A stretch of DNA of 64,000 nucleotides from the NCBI GenBank assembly GCA_030248065.1, contig JASAMV010001506.1, positions 124,001 to 188,000 on the forward strand. The letters run 5' to 3'. The notes below the pieces were generated by a model. That model was not told the DNA's origin. It made no database searches and was given only the letters and a program-made list of their open reading frames with translations. This document shows positions 56,001-64,000 of this stretch, piece after piece. This stretch comes from Rhynchonema sp. JSB1_4. Lineage: Eukaryota > Nematoda > Chromadorea > Monhysterida > Xyalidae. A program made the translations under genes and the position numbers. How positions within the stretch are numbered: the stretch's first letter is position 1; every line of letters begins with the position of its first letter.

Positions 56001-58362
56001 ATATTGCGTTGACCACTGACTTCTCACCATTCCTTCCGTCTGCAGAACCCAAACCGAACAGATCCAATGCTCATTCATCCAGGTTCTGCTAAGTTTAATA
56101 AATTTCTTTCCGTTGTGTTAAGTTTTTATGTCCAGCTAAGAATTGCAAGTTTTCGCACTTCAATGCGTTATAAACGTACATATTTCTCAGAAAATCATCA
56201 CGTCTCACCAGCTCACTGGGCTGTCAGGAAATGGACGCGAGTGTTCTCGTCATACTGCCGCCGGGCATACATCAACGTGTCGATGTGGAGATGAAATTCA
56301 AGGTATGGTTTGGTGTGAGCACCAAATGCACCTGAAATCAACACGTGCCAATTGGAAAGAAATTGTGTGAGTGGGTGGGGGTGTGGTCACCCACGCATGG
56401 GAAACCCACACAATTGAAAGGCCCACGCCCGGCACCGGCATACAATCCCTGTAGTGGTCTGGTCACTCACTGGCAAGATCGGATGTCGGAATGTACTACT
56501 TGCAGTGTTCGAACGGGATCCCGATCCCGATCCCGGGATCCCGGGCCTTTTTTCTGATCCCGATCCCGATCCCGATCCCGTCATCTTGAAAAAGTCAATC
56601 CCGATCCCGATCCCGATCCCGCCCAAAAAAGTACCGGGATCGGGATTGAGTTTTGAGAACAAAAAGTAAAAAAAATGCAATCATAATTCGCCAAGCTGTT
56701 GTAAGGGCGCTGCTATGCAAACGCGGGCGCGGGTCGCGGGTCAGAAAAATATTCAATGTCCAATAACCACCACCAATGTTCAATGTTTGCATGGCCGCAC
56801 TTGCGGGTCACTTGAAACATTTAATTGGCACACACACAAAATTTAACCGATCAGCGTCGAGCCAACGTCGCAGACGTGCCGTAGCACAGCGCTGATTGGT
56901 TCATTTTTGTGTGTAAAAGGGCTAAATAAATGTTTCGAGTGACCCGCAAACCGCGACCCGCAAGTGCGGCCATGCAAACGCGGGGCGGTCACTGGACATA
57001 GAATTATTGCTGACCCGCGGTCCACAACCGTGTTTGCATGGCCGCGCCCCTAAGAGGTGCTCGACGGCTGATTCCAAGTGTGATGAAACCGCAAGCACCA
57101 CCAATCGCGAACAAGTCGAGCTAGAACTGAACGGTTGCACAAAGTTGCTACAAACGAAGGCACCCACTTTCGAGAAATTTCTCATATGCCAACAAAAAGA
57201 CAAAGTTTCCGCACTGCCACCCCTACCCCCCAAAAACCTAAGCCCCCCCCCCACCGCCCCCCCCTAACACTTCTCTCCCCTCCCATTTTTTAAAAAAAAA
57301 AAAACCTTAAAACAAAAAATAAAAAATCCTTCCCTTTTGTCAAAGGCTTTACCACTGATCGACAACAATTATGATCTTTGAACTTATCTGTCATCAGCTA
57401 CTTTCGATTTTCAATCCGATTTAATCACTGTTCCGGGTGCTTATCCATGTGTGATAAACATGTTTCATGGTTTTCTGTGATATTAACTTGTATCTTATGC
57501 ATAAAATGATAAAAACTATTGCTTTTGGACTATCTGGTAAATCCCGATCCCGATCCCGGGATCCCGGGGACAAAAAAACCCGGGCACCCCCCCCCCCACC
57601 CCACCCCTTCGGGAACCCAACCCCCACCCCGGCCCGGAAAAAAAAAAAAAACCCCCCACACAACCCACCTACTCGTGCAACGTAAGCGAGCCGACGGAGT
57701 ACATACTGATTGGCTGGTGTTTCACTTGACCGTTGGTGTTGGCTTTGTGCCCACCACATTTTTCTGTCCATCTCACAGAAAAGACAGATTAGGAAGCTTA
57801 CCAAATAGATCGTCGTCAGCTACTTGAGATGGCAGATAGCCAGCCCAAGTTTCAAAAAGTGAGAGTTCCTTTTTTGCACACATGATTGTTCATTTACTCG
57901 CAACCGACATTCTGTCAGGAATGGTCGGGCTGTGCGCACGTTCGCATCCGTGTGCCCGGCGGCGATCGAAGTGAACAGGTGCTCGTCAGTGCAGTTGGGT
58001 CGATTGAGGCCAGACAACGATTGCAGGTATGCAGCACTGAAGATGGTTGATGTTTTTTGTCTTTTCGGGTTTTTGATGTTCAGCGCGTGATCGCAACAAT
58101 AGAAACGATAGTCAGTCATTATTATACCGAGCAGCAGTGTTGGTCTGTCAATTTCATTCTGTTTCCATGTGTCAGTGCGAATGCACCTGATGCCCATCTG
58201 GCCCCAAATTTACGGGCTGCGCTGTTCTAACGGACTCTTATTCACGCGTAGTTCACTATGTTTACATCACAATCTCGTTCACAGGCGATTCTCGGTTGCG
58301 AATACCTGGAGAGCGCACTGATGAATGACCAATGTCCACACGTTGACTACATCGATCTGTGA
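38003..58362 (+). CDS. RNA-directed RNA polymerase, EGO-1/RRF type
   Basis: About 36 exons, about 1,690 residues (C. elegans EGO-1, RRF-1 and RRF-3 are 1,600-1,800). Exons: 38003-38095, 38356-38436, 38748-38905, 39266-39400, 40111-40301, 40699-40857, 41399-41549, 42164-42264, 42569-42720, 43066-43230, 43495-43612, 44021-44192, 45630-45710, 46106-46324, 46666-46868, 47248-47412, 47727-47918, 48557-48714, 48787-48869, 49892-50050, 50552-50698, 51595-51716, 52041-52203, 52264-52378, 52599-52785, 53447-53675, 54184-54281, 54380-54476, 54544-54727, 55140-55303, 55608-55790, 55979-56082, 56212-56302, 57793-57858, 57919-58026, 58285-58362. All phases close. Signatures: [77 protein letters not shown], and catalytic GSDLDGDEF. 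The family makes secondary small RNAs in RNAi. The first two exons and the 52785/53447 and 56082/56212 junctions are least certain; which paralogue it is cannot be decided. Confidence 0.93.
39552..39696 (+). mobile_element. Retroposon 3' end with (CTA)n tail, copy 1
   Basis: About 145 bp, from GCAAATGTACTCCAACTCTT to GAAATAAAGTGCTACTACTA, match the inverted copy at 48884-49041 almost base for base. The unit ends in a short tandem (CTA)n run right after an AATAAAG, as in the 3' tails of some non-LTR retrotransposons and SINEs. There is no coding sequence. The repeat lies in an RdRP intron. Confidence 0.7.
39699..39790. mobile_element. GGTCAA fold-back element, copy 2, inserted at the retroposon tail
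   Basis: The ends GTACTGTGGTCAAATCAAGT and its inverse ACTTGATTTGACCACAGTAC are exact over at least 20 bases. TA flanks both sides (39697-39698 and 39791-39792), which suggests a Tc1/mariner-like MITE. The element is only 92 bp and sits directly at the end of the (CTA)n tail of the retroposon copy. Related ends occur at 2650-2849 and 53024-53172. Confidence 0.7.
41137..41229. repeat. Insertion-like segment between 12-bp direct repeats
   Basis: ATATCAGCCCAT occurs at about 41137 and again at about 41218. The roughly 70 bp between them run from TATATAGATATAGGGGGG to GGCCCCCACAAAG, with GGGGG and CCCCC near the two ends. The layout is that of a tiny insertion with target duplication, but it could be a simple duplication. 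It lies in an RdRP intron. Confidence 0.35.
43613..43614 (+). other. Probable GC-AG intron donor in the RdRP gene
   Basis: After exon 43495-43612 the bases are AAG|GCAGGT. Using this GC donor joins CMMVRK to [12 protein letters not shown] in frame and restores the VR-VTPSR pattern seen across RdRPs. The alternative GT at 43604 also keeps the frame but removes VRK. I favour the GC donor on family conservation. Confidence 0.5.
44416..45334. mobile_element. hAT-like element in an RdRP intron, split by a second transposon
   Basis: Left end CAGTGATGTA is continued, after the nested element, by GCTAGGGGG; the right end is CCAACTGCATCACTG. Target duplications CGTATGGG (44408-44415) and AGTATGGG (45335-45342) differ at one base. 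The termini match the hAT-like element at 49296-49682 (CAGTGATGTAGTTGG). Motifs AGCTATCTA and TGTCTACC recur near both ends. Without the insert the element would be about 380 bp. Confidence 0.8.
44426..44960. mobile_element. Tc1/mariner-like element with 47-bp inverted repeats, nested in a hAT-like element
   Basis: The 47-bp ends (44426-44472 and 44914-44960) are inverses with two mismatches; they begin YACTCYGACAATACTTTTGG. TA flanks both sides (44424-44425 and 44961-44962). Inside, near both ends, are runs of CCCCGAAAAAAA or its inverse. The 535-bp element has no coding capacity. Excising it restores CAGTGATGTAGCTAGGGGG, the expected end of the host element, so it inserted later. Confidence 0.85.
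48884..49041 (-). mobile_element. Retroposon 3' end with (CTA)n tail, copy 2
   Basis: This is the inverse copy of 39552-39696: a (GTA)n run of nine units at 48884, then CACTTTATTTCG, through to GGAGTACATTTGC. On the minus strand it ends AATAAAGTG(CTA)n. Two copies in opposite orientation in two introns of the same gene show that the sequence is interspersed. The region to about 49290 may hold more of the same element but I could not confirm it. Confidence 0.7.
49296..49682. mobile_element. hAT-like MITE in an RdRP intron
   Basis: Ends CAGTGATGTAGTTGG and CCAACCACATCACTG are inverses with one mismatch, flanked by an exact 8-bp target duplication GGGCCAGC at 49288-49295 and 49683-49690. The motif GCAAGAAAGCTAGCTAGC recurs twice near each end in the same orientation. 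The centre is AT-rich with TTTTGGCCCATAAAATGG. The element is 387 bp with no coding capacity. Confidence 0.92.
51595..51716 (+). other. RdRP catalytic-motif exon (DLDGD)
   Basis: This exon of the RdRP begins [17 protein letters not shown]. The DbDGD aspartates coordinate the catalytic metal ions in cellular two-barrel RNA polymerases of this family. All three aspartates are present, so the enzyme is predicted to be catalytically competent. The preceding exon ends [11 protein letters not shown], which is also the conserved lead-in to the motif. Confidence 0.93.
53024..53172. repeat. GGTCAA fold-back repeat, copy 3
   Basis: The left end TACACTGGTCAACTCAAGTG and the right end, the inverse of GGTCAACTGAAATGG, are imperfect inverted repeats. 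AGTGGTCAAATCAC follows inside the left end. These ends match those of 2650-2849 and 39699-39790. The copy lies in the RdRP intron between exons 52599-52785 and 53447-53675. Confidence 0.55.
56516..56657. repeat. CCCGAT-repeat element fragment
   Basis: Several runs of (CCCGAT)n alternate with T/A-rich spacers, starting GGGATCCCGATCCCGATCCC and ending GTACCGGGATCGGGATTG. A second similar end lies at 57539-57575. The organisation resembles the hAT-like elements with end-specific repeats, but no target duplication was found. The runs generate spurious Asp-Pro-rich open frames. Confidence 0.6.
56705..57050. mobile_element. PIF/Harbinger-like inverted-repeat element
   Basis: The ends GGGCGCTGCTATGCAAACGC and, inverted, GGGGCGCGGCCATGCAAACA match imperfectly over about 45 bp, ending in GCGGGTCAG. 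TAA flanks both sides (56702-56704 and 57051-57053), as expected for the 3-bp duplications of PIF/Harbinger elements. A second inverted pair (GTTTGCATGGCCGCACTTGC and its inverse) lies inside, so the element can fold back twice. It is in an RdRP intron. Confidence 0.6.
57539..57660. repeat. Second CCCGAT-repeat end followed by C and A runs
   Basis: AATCCCGATCCCGATCCCGG at 57540 repeats the left end of the 56516 fragment in the same orientation. It is followed by long C-rich and A runs up to about 57660. The homopolymers make exact sequence here doubtful. It is the last repeat before the RdRP exon at 57793. Confidence 0.45.
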
Positions 58363-58687
58363 TTTGTGTATGTGGCACGTAATATGAGTGAGTTACTTGG
58401 GTGCATTAAACTGATGTGTCAATCACAAATAAGTTTGTGTTGTTTATATATTTTGATAATGGACAGACATGCAGCAACCTGTTGGTGCAAAAGCTTCGTA
58501 GAATACAGAATTCTTACTAAATGAAATGATCTCGTTGTACTGTACTTGGTTTCAGTTTCAATTTTACACTTGTTTTTGTGTGTTATCATGGAATAACGTG
58601 TCTTAATCATTATCAGTTAGTACCGCCTGATTTTCCGGTGCTATAAATTATGGATATTTGTGCCACGTGCATGTGTAGATGCCCCAA

Positions 58688-59079
58688 ACAAATGCAATTT
58701 CGGTTCCACATATCATATAGTCTTGCTGCAGAAGTTGAGGTCAGGCGAAAACACTTGTGTTTATACCTTTTTGGCCCATTTTGGGCCGGTTAATTTTTTG
58801 CCCATTTTTATCGAAGAACAGTTTGCGGTGGAATTTTCGAAAAACGGTATAAAGTACGATATTTTTCAGTTCAAAAACCGAAGGTACGGTAAAGGTAGGT
58901 GGAAAGACTCGGTCGAAAAAACAGTTTTTCTCAGTGTTTTTTTTCGAAAGACCTCGGTTTTTTTCCACCTGCAAAACATTCCACGTTAATAACAGGCAAT
59001 GTTTCACGTTTACAGCCCAGACAAATGCAGTTTCGGTTCCACATCAGATACAGAAACAGATCCATTGCAGAAGTTGAGG
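58688..59079 (+). repeat. Direct duplication flanking an A/T-run insert
   Basis: ACAAATGCAATTTCGGTTCC with TTGCTGCAGAAGTTGAGG (58688-58740) returns as ACAAATGCAGTTTCGGTTCC with CATTGCAGAAGTTGAGG (59021-59079). The two copies are about 333 bp apart and about 85 percent alike by eye. Between them lies a CCGAAAAAAC/GTTTTTTTCG type sequence like that in the element at 30488-30910. Confidence 0.55.
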
Positions 59080-59929
59080 ACTGGCGGTGTTTATACATGA
59101 AGACGTTCAGTCAGCTATGCACATGCACCAATATTCCGACTACACTGAATGTTCCTACCTACATACTGTACATTGGCAGTAGCACAAGTACGTGTTTCAT
59201 CGGTTTCTATTGTTGATAATTGAACGCCAGAAATAATAAATTGCTGACAAAACCACAGTTGATCGACATATTCGAGATCATGTATGTGTCAGTGTCTCCC
59301 CGAGTATCGTTTCGCTTTTTGTCGTCCTATCGCATTCGTGTCATGTCAGTCTATCCTGTTTTCTCTTTTCACTTCAGTTTTTTCACTTTCCCGTTTCAGA
59401 TTCATCGTGACGATTATCATATCAGAGAGGAGACGACGGGATTCTAATCCTTTCATCTGTCGTCCTATAGTGGGAGTGGTTGTAAACCACGAACAATAAC
59501 CAGTAGTATGTATCGTACACTGACGGGTCCTGGGCGCGCGAAAATTTTTATTTTGGTTTGTTCATCTGTATATGACTGGGGCAATGCGCACGTACACGTG
59601 CGTGCGGGAGTAGAGTCAGGTTTGGGTGATATGAAATCGATAGTGGTATCGTCCGGCCCGGTACTGACACCCACCCCTATAATTTCGATGTATCACTGTG
59701 CTCGGTTGGATAAAACTTGCGTGATCACATATATTTGTATTATTTTTGGATTAGAAATGTTTTTGGTGTGAGATCAATAATGTTCTTCGGAATAAGATTC
59801 TGTCCACCTGCGTCCACATAATATACGTGTGTTCTGTTTCATCCTGTGGTCGTGCGTTCATCGCGTTTATGTCTTATTGTTCACCTTGTTTGGCGTGATT
59901 TTTGAAATTTTGTTGTGTTGTGCTTTCAG

Positions 59930-59983
59930 AAGTTTAAATTTTTGGCTGCGCATTTGACTGCTGCAAGCATTCCGGCCGAATAA
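59930..59983 (+). CDS. Possible terminal exon of an unrecognised gene
   Basis: After TGCTTTCAG at 59929 an open stretch of 17 codons reads KFKFLAAHLTAASIPAE and stops. The acceptor is good and the sequence looks like a natural C terminus, but I could not link it to upstream exons or to a protein family. It may be chance. Confidence 0.2.
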   Translation, partial: KFKFLAAHLTAASIPAE

Positions 59984-60232
59984 ACTCACGACAACATCAA
60001 TACATACTATATTGATTGGTAACATTTATTCCGCAACATTGTTCGGTGAACAGAGAAGAAGGCAATTCGCATTTACGTCATTCATCGTGCGCGTGCGCAC
60101 TTCCAGCTGACCAATTCACCGTGAAATCATCACTGCGGCGAAGAGGAAAAAATAGATCGTGCAATATTCCCGCCCACGCGACATCATAACTTTATTCGCG
60201 TGATTGACCAAAACCGATTGACTCAGCTCAAC

Positions 60233-61514
60233 ATGACGTACATTTGTGCACTGATCGGCGTCGTTTTGCTGCACGTATCGCAAGCGGTCGAGAACAGTTT
60301 TGCGACTGCCGATGCCACAGCGACCATCAACGTCACGCATTCGGGCGAATGCAGCAATGGTACGTCGCTTAGCTTGCTGAAGTCCTTATCCTTTTGCAAG
60401 TAAGCCCTTGGATGCCCGAATCGTCGTTGAAAGGGTAAATATGTGCGCATCGGCTGTTAGTTAAGTTTGACCACATTTTAGGTGATTTGCTTATGTGTCA
60501 CCTGACAGGCATGGTGGCTACAAGCTGGCTGGTAGGTAAACACAAGAATACTAGAAAAAATAATATTTCTCCACAATCACTACAGCATACCTCGATCTGC
60601 GCGGCGTCCGACTGGACAAGTACCACGCGGCCGTGACGTTCGACACGAAACGCATTCGCATCGAACCCGAACGTCCGGTGATCCCGGGTTGCATGACGGT
60701 GGTGGCCGAGATCGAAGTGCACCAAGAACTCCAGGACGTAACCGCACAGATCGAGCTGCGTCTAACTGGTGTGCCTGATCCCTCAGTGCCGACGATACCG
60801 TGTGGCAAGCGCAACCAGAAACGCGATCACTGCTCCTGTGGACAACAAGCCGAGACTTGGTCGATTATTGCTTTTGTGACTGTTCTTTTCTTGCAAGCTA
60901 TCTAAGCAAGCCTTTTGTGCTTTCAGCACGTTTTGTGGCTTCTGCCGAAATCTGAAGCGAAAAGAACTGCGCGACATCAGCGTTCAGAAGACGATCTCCA
61001 GTCGCACCAAAGCAAATATCAGACTAGCTGGCGCTGACAATACGTGCGGTTGCGAGCCGGTTTGTAACAACCTGCTGTATTGATGAAAATGATTCATCTT
61101 AATACATGTAATTACCAACAAAAATTCATCATTCAGGACATTATTCATCTTTCAGGTCCAACCAGGAACCTACACGCTCTCAGCCGAGGTGTGTACTCCT
61201 GAGGCAGATGAACTGAAAGAGGAGGCACCAATTGAAATTCAGCAGCGAATCGCAGAAGGAAAACCGGTGAGTACTAATTCACAGCTTCAAAAAATCAAAT
61301 TTTCAAGGTTATATCTACACTTGTACCCATGACGATTGTATTTCAGCTGCCTTTGTTCATTTCGGTACAATTGTACAATTTCCATTTTGACGACTCACCA
61401 AGATTACTCAGTCCACTCGGAAAACTTATATTCCTGAGGAGAAAAGCAACGGGAACTATTGGATGTTACCTAGTCGGCGCAAATGTGTGGATCGACGGCT
61501 CAAAGTTCGAATAA
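60233..61514 (+). CDS. Secreted cysteine-containing protein, paralogue 1
   Basis: Six proposed exons: 60233-60359, 60509-60535, 60586-60799, 60927-61059, 61156-61266 and 61347-61514, about 259 residues. A hydrophobic signal peptide (MTYICALIGVVLLHVSQA) begins the protein. I do not recognise the family. The order PGC, then a beta-rich stretch, a cysteine cluster (TFCGFCRN, CGC), GTYTLSAEVCTP, and PLFISVQLYNF parallels the next gene, so the two are tandem paralogues. The exon 3/4 junction is uncertain: the open frame continues past 60799 through CGKRNQKRDHCSCG, which looks coding, but only the GT at 60800 gives the right phase. The protein is probably extracellular; its function is unknown. Confidence 0.7.
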
Positions 61515-62441
61515 TTGACTGTAACTGAAAGGCCTCCAACCAACAACATACTTGTGCTGTGCTGTCTGCATTTTATTTCTGTTGTGCTTGGTATACAGTT
61601 CTCTGTTTGCCTTTGATTCCATACATACTTTCACTGTAATCTCATGTAAAATGTCACAACGAAACCGTATTTTCGCTTATGCTCATATGGTTCATTATTT
61701 CGAGTTTATTTGGCAAGAAGTTTGAGTGCAGCGATCTCACATAAAGTTGCTTTGCAATCGACGAATCCAGTCACACGTGGGACTTGCTACAGACACAGCA
61801 TCTTAGTCACAACATGCAGTTTAACTATCAAAGTTAGTTTAATGCCAAAATAAATGATAGCGAGGCGAACTTGTTTCGATGTGTTCAACTTTTAAACTTG
61901 AGACGAAGCATAACTCGGCCTTGTGTGCCCAAAAAGTCATACCGCTTTCAAGCAAACCGTGTTAGTTTTTTTGCAGTTTCTTGAAACGTGTCCATGAACG
62001 ACAAGAACATTAGTAAAGTGTAAAGAACGTTGCAGCACACACATCAATTTTTTACAAGTGGGTACTAGTCATGTTTGTAATCATATGGTTATTATTGCAA
62101 TACGTCACTGCATTGTGTTTTCACAACACCATTGTTAGCAACCACCTTGAATCTGACATTATTATGCATTTTAAAGTTCACATGATTCACGGATTGTCTG
62201 GTTATGAGGTACAGTAATGACCGGACCATGTACCTGTCACAAAACTGCGTGGAAGTTCCCCGGTCGAGATGTAGTTGCGTCACAACCTCACTCCCTCTAG
62301 GTACTCTAGGTGGCACAGCAATTCGTATTTACTTACCAGTGCATCGTGTTCTTCTCTCCCCCGCTTTCCGTTGGACGACTATTCAGTTTTCGTTTCTAGA
62401 CTTCTGTGCATTCTCTGTCTCGTCAACAAGAACCAGCCACA
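61515..62441. other. Intergenic gap between the two secreted-protein genes
   Basis: No coding exon was found. AATAAA at 61849-61854 could serve as the polyadenylation signal of the upstream gene, 335 bases after its stop. The upstream region of the second gene shows no recognisable promoter motif. Confidence 0.5.
61849..61854 (+). terminator. Candidate polyadenylation signal, secreted-protein gene 1
   Basis: AATAAA in the correct orientation, 335 bases after the stop at 61514. No other evidence supports it. Confidence 0.25.
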
Positions 62442-63864
62442 ATGCGCTGCTTCGTAATTACGGTCACTGTTTTATTATGCGCATTTGTGCTATGTGAGGG
62501 TAACAGAATTGCAGATCGCCTGGCCCGTCTTTCTGGTAAGCGGTTGGGTTTAGTTTCGGCAATGGATGTCACTTGTGCATCGCAATTTACCAAGTAACGT
62601 CATACCAGGAACCACAAAGACGATCGAAAAGACGACCAGCCGTCCGCCGAGAGACAAGGGTACGAAAGCATTCCCTACGGAGGCCACCGCGACATCGACC
62701 GTTGAATCACCGTTTGGTGAACCATTGCCAGAGTGGAAGCGTGAACCTGACGAAAGGCTGACCTTCCATGTTGACAATCATCGACCATGCCATGAAGGCG
62801 AGCGCACCAGATACGAAAAAATACGGTTCCCAGAAGTATCGAATGCAACACTGGTTGAAGAACCTGGACGCCCTGGGTGTTACAAATTGAATGGCACAGT
62901 GGAAGTGTACGAAGATCTAACAGACGATCTTGAGATGTACGTTGAGTATCGTCACAAATTCGGTGATTCCCCACCCGAGCCGTGCTATGAACCCGATGAA
63001 GATGGTTGTGGCGGTTACGGTGGTTCATGGTATGTTTCTAGTTTCCATCCGTCAAAATCTTATCATGTAGTAGCAAATGAAATTCAAGCTCCAGTAAAGC
63101 GTTATAAACAGGCAAGAGGTGGTGGACTCCATTAGTGTGGAAACGTTTGTGATGCACAATCATGGTCACGGTTGACTAAATCTAACGAAAAACTAGACCG
63201 CCTGTGTCTCTGAATAGGGTGCTGTCTTTCACGAAATCGATGTACAGCTTAAGCTTAATAATTGCACTTTACTTTCAGTGTTCAATGCGACGGCTGCGAA
63301 CATGCGAAAAAGCACGAAAAAACACTCGAAATCGCTGAAGTAAAGCTGTTGAAAGGCGGGAAGAAACCAAAATGTGGCGATGTTTTAAAACGCGGAACGC
63401 ATGACGATGTCACTCTTAGTTTCTGCATGCCGTCAAAGAAGCAGTATCTCGAGGCACAAGGATATGACGATGAGACATGGCAACGTATTATGGAAGCTAC
63501 GGTGCGTTGTGTGTGCCTACCTGATAATTTTGTTGTAAACTTACTTGTTTTTATTAACGTATGGTAAGGGTTAACCTTGTTCTAGGCACAATACAAAGGA
63601 CAAACGAGCTTGCCGTTATACATGAAGGTGTACATATTCGGTTTCAAAGTCTCCAAGATGATCGCTGTCCAACGTAACATCGAAGCGAAGGAGCGAAAGG
63701 AACGTGAGATACCGTTCAACGAGCCACTGCCAATGAAGCTTTATGAGACGCTGCCTTTTTCGAGGTTCATCACTAAAACCCAGTTATACGTTGGTTGTCA
63801 CTTGCTGTCAGGCTCCGTAGCGGTGAAAAAAACTGAGCCAGACGACGAAAAGTTTGTGAACTAA
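62442..63864 (+). CDS. Secreted cysteine-containing protein, paralogue 2
   Basis: Four exons with consistent phases: 62442-62535, 62609-63029, 63279-63501 and 63586-63864, about 338 residues. A signal peptide (MRCFVITVTVLLCAFVLCEG) is followed by a Thr/Pro/Lys-rich low-complexity linker, then a globular part: PGCYKLNGTVEVYEDLTDDL, a cysteine group (EPCYEPDEDGCGGYGG, CVQCDGCEH), a CGDVLKRG segment, and LPLYMKVYIFGFKVSK. The same layout occurs in the preceding gene, with an intron of the same phase inside the cysteine group. The charged C terminus ends EPDDEKFVN. I do not recognise the family and assign no function; secretion is inferred from the signal peptide. It could continue a larger tandem family to the right. 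Confidence 0.78.
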
Positions 63865-64000
63865 TCGTTGAATGATTGTGTTTTCATAACGGTTTGCTGT
63901 ATTGTGCTACTTCAGGTGCAGGCCTTTTTTAATCTGGCCTTCACTGTGCAACTACGCTGGTATTTAAAGGCAAACTTCGCCAACACGAGCTCGATTCCGG
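63865..64000. other. Right edge, no supported feature
   Basis: The last 136 bases follow the stop of the second secreted-protein gene. A CTACTTCAG at about 63916 could be a splice acceptor, but the window ends too soon to judge. Confidence 0.4.

Larger units (their letters stand above)
58363..60232. other. Gap between the RdRP and the first secreted-protein gene
   Basis: No recognisable protein was found. The stretch holds a duplicated segment (58688-58740 and 59021-59079) around an A/T-run-rich insert. Scattered possible exons at about 59256-59290, 59399-59510 and 59930-59983 do not form a model I can trust. A small unrecognised gene here is possible. Confidence 0.45.

Noticed and set aside
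56387..56680. Asp-Pro or Gly-Ser repeat proteins near 56400-56800 and 57420-57830
   Set aside because: They come from CCCGAT repeats and C runs in introns of the RdRP.
59508..59771. Possible degenerate copy of the RdRP 3' exons (GNAHVHVRAG compared with [11 protein letters not shown])
   Set aside because: The resemblance is short and loose, and no further RdRP exon follows in order. It could be chance.
1..64000. tRNA or rRNA genes
   Set aside because: I looked for tRNA-like arms and rRNA segments by eye and found none I could support. A dedicated covariance search would settle it.

Overview
The window is eukaryotic and most likely from a nematode. It is intron-rich, with GT...TTTCAG introns. 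A degenerate (TTAGGC)n tract is present; TTAGGC is the usual nematode telomere repeat. It also carries a full-length RNA-directed RNA polymerase of the EGO-1/RRF-1 type, a gene typical of nematodes and rare in other animals. The species is not identifiable from sequence alone.

Layout. 1-3587: repeat-rich DNA with no supported gene. 3588-22741: one tandem satellite array of about 45 monomers of about 435 bp, in four successive subfamilies. 22742-24481: intergenic DNA with a TTAGGC-containing repeat element. 24482-63864: six genes, all on the + strand: a TMEM60/TMEM185-type membrane protein, a TCAIM-like mitochondrial protein, a DNAJC17-like splicing co-chaperone, the RdRP (about 36 exons over 20 kb), and two related secreted cysteine-containing proteins. 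Exon phases close across the reconstructed models except one uncertain junction in the first secreted-protein gene, so the genes look intact.

The genes have no common pathway apart from RNA biology in DNAJC17 (spliceosome) and the RdRP (small-RNA amplification). The RdRP begins 226 bp after the DNAJC17 stop, directly after a pyrimidine-rich tract ending CAG|ATG. AG acceptors lie 0-14 nt before all six proposed starts, suggesting spliced-leader trans-splicing and perhaps operon-like transcription.

Introns and intergenic gaps are packed with small DNA transposons. Nine hAT-like elements show 8-bp target duplications that are exact or have one mismatch. One of them keeps a hAT transposase C-terminal remnant. 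TA-duplicating and TAA-duplicating elements and two copies of a retroposon 3' end are also present. A shared design recurs in the hAT-like elements: each carries its own short motif repeated in the SAME orientation near both ends. Another unexplained signal is an exact 10-mer, TGAAACATCA, found nine times outside the satellite and also present in nearly every satellite monomer.
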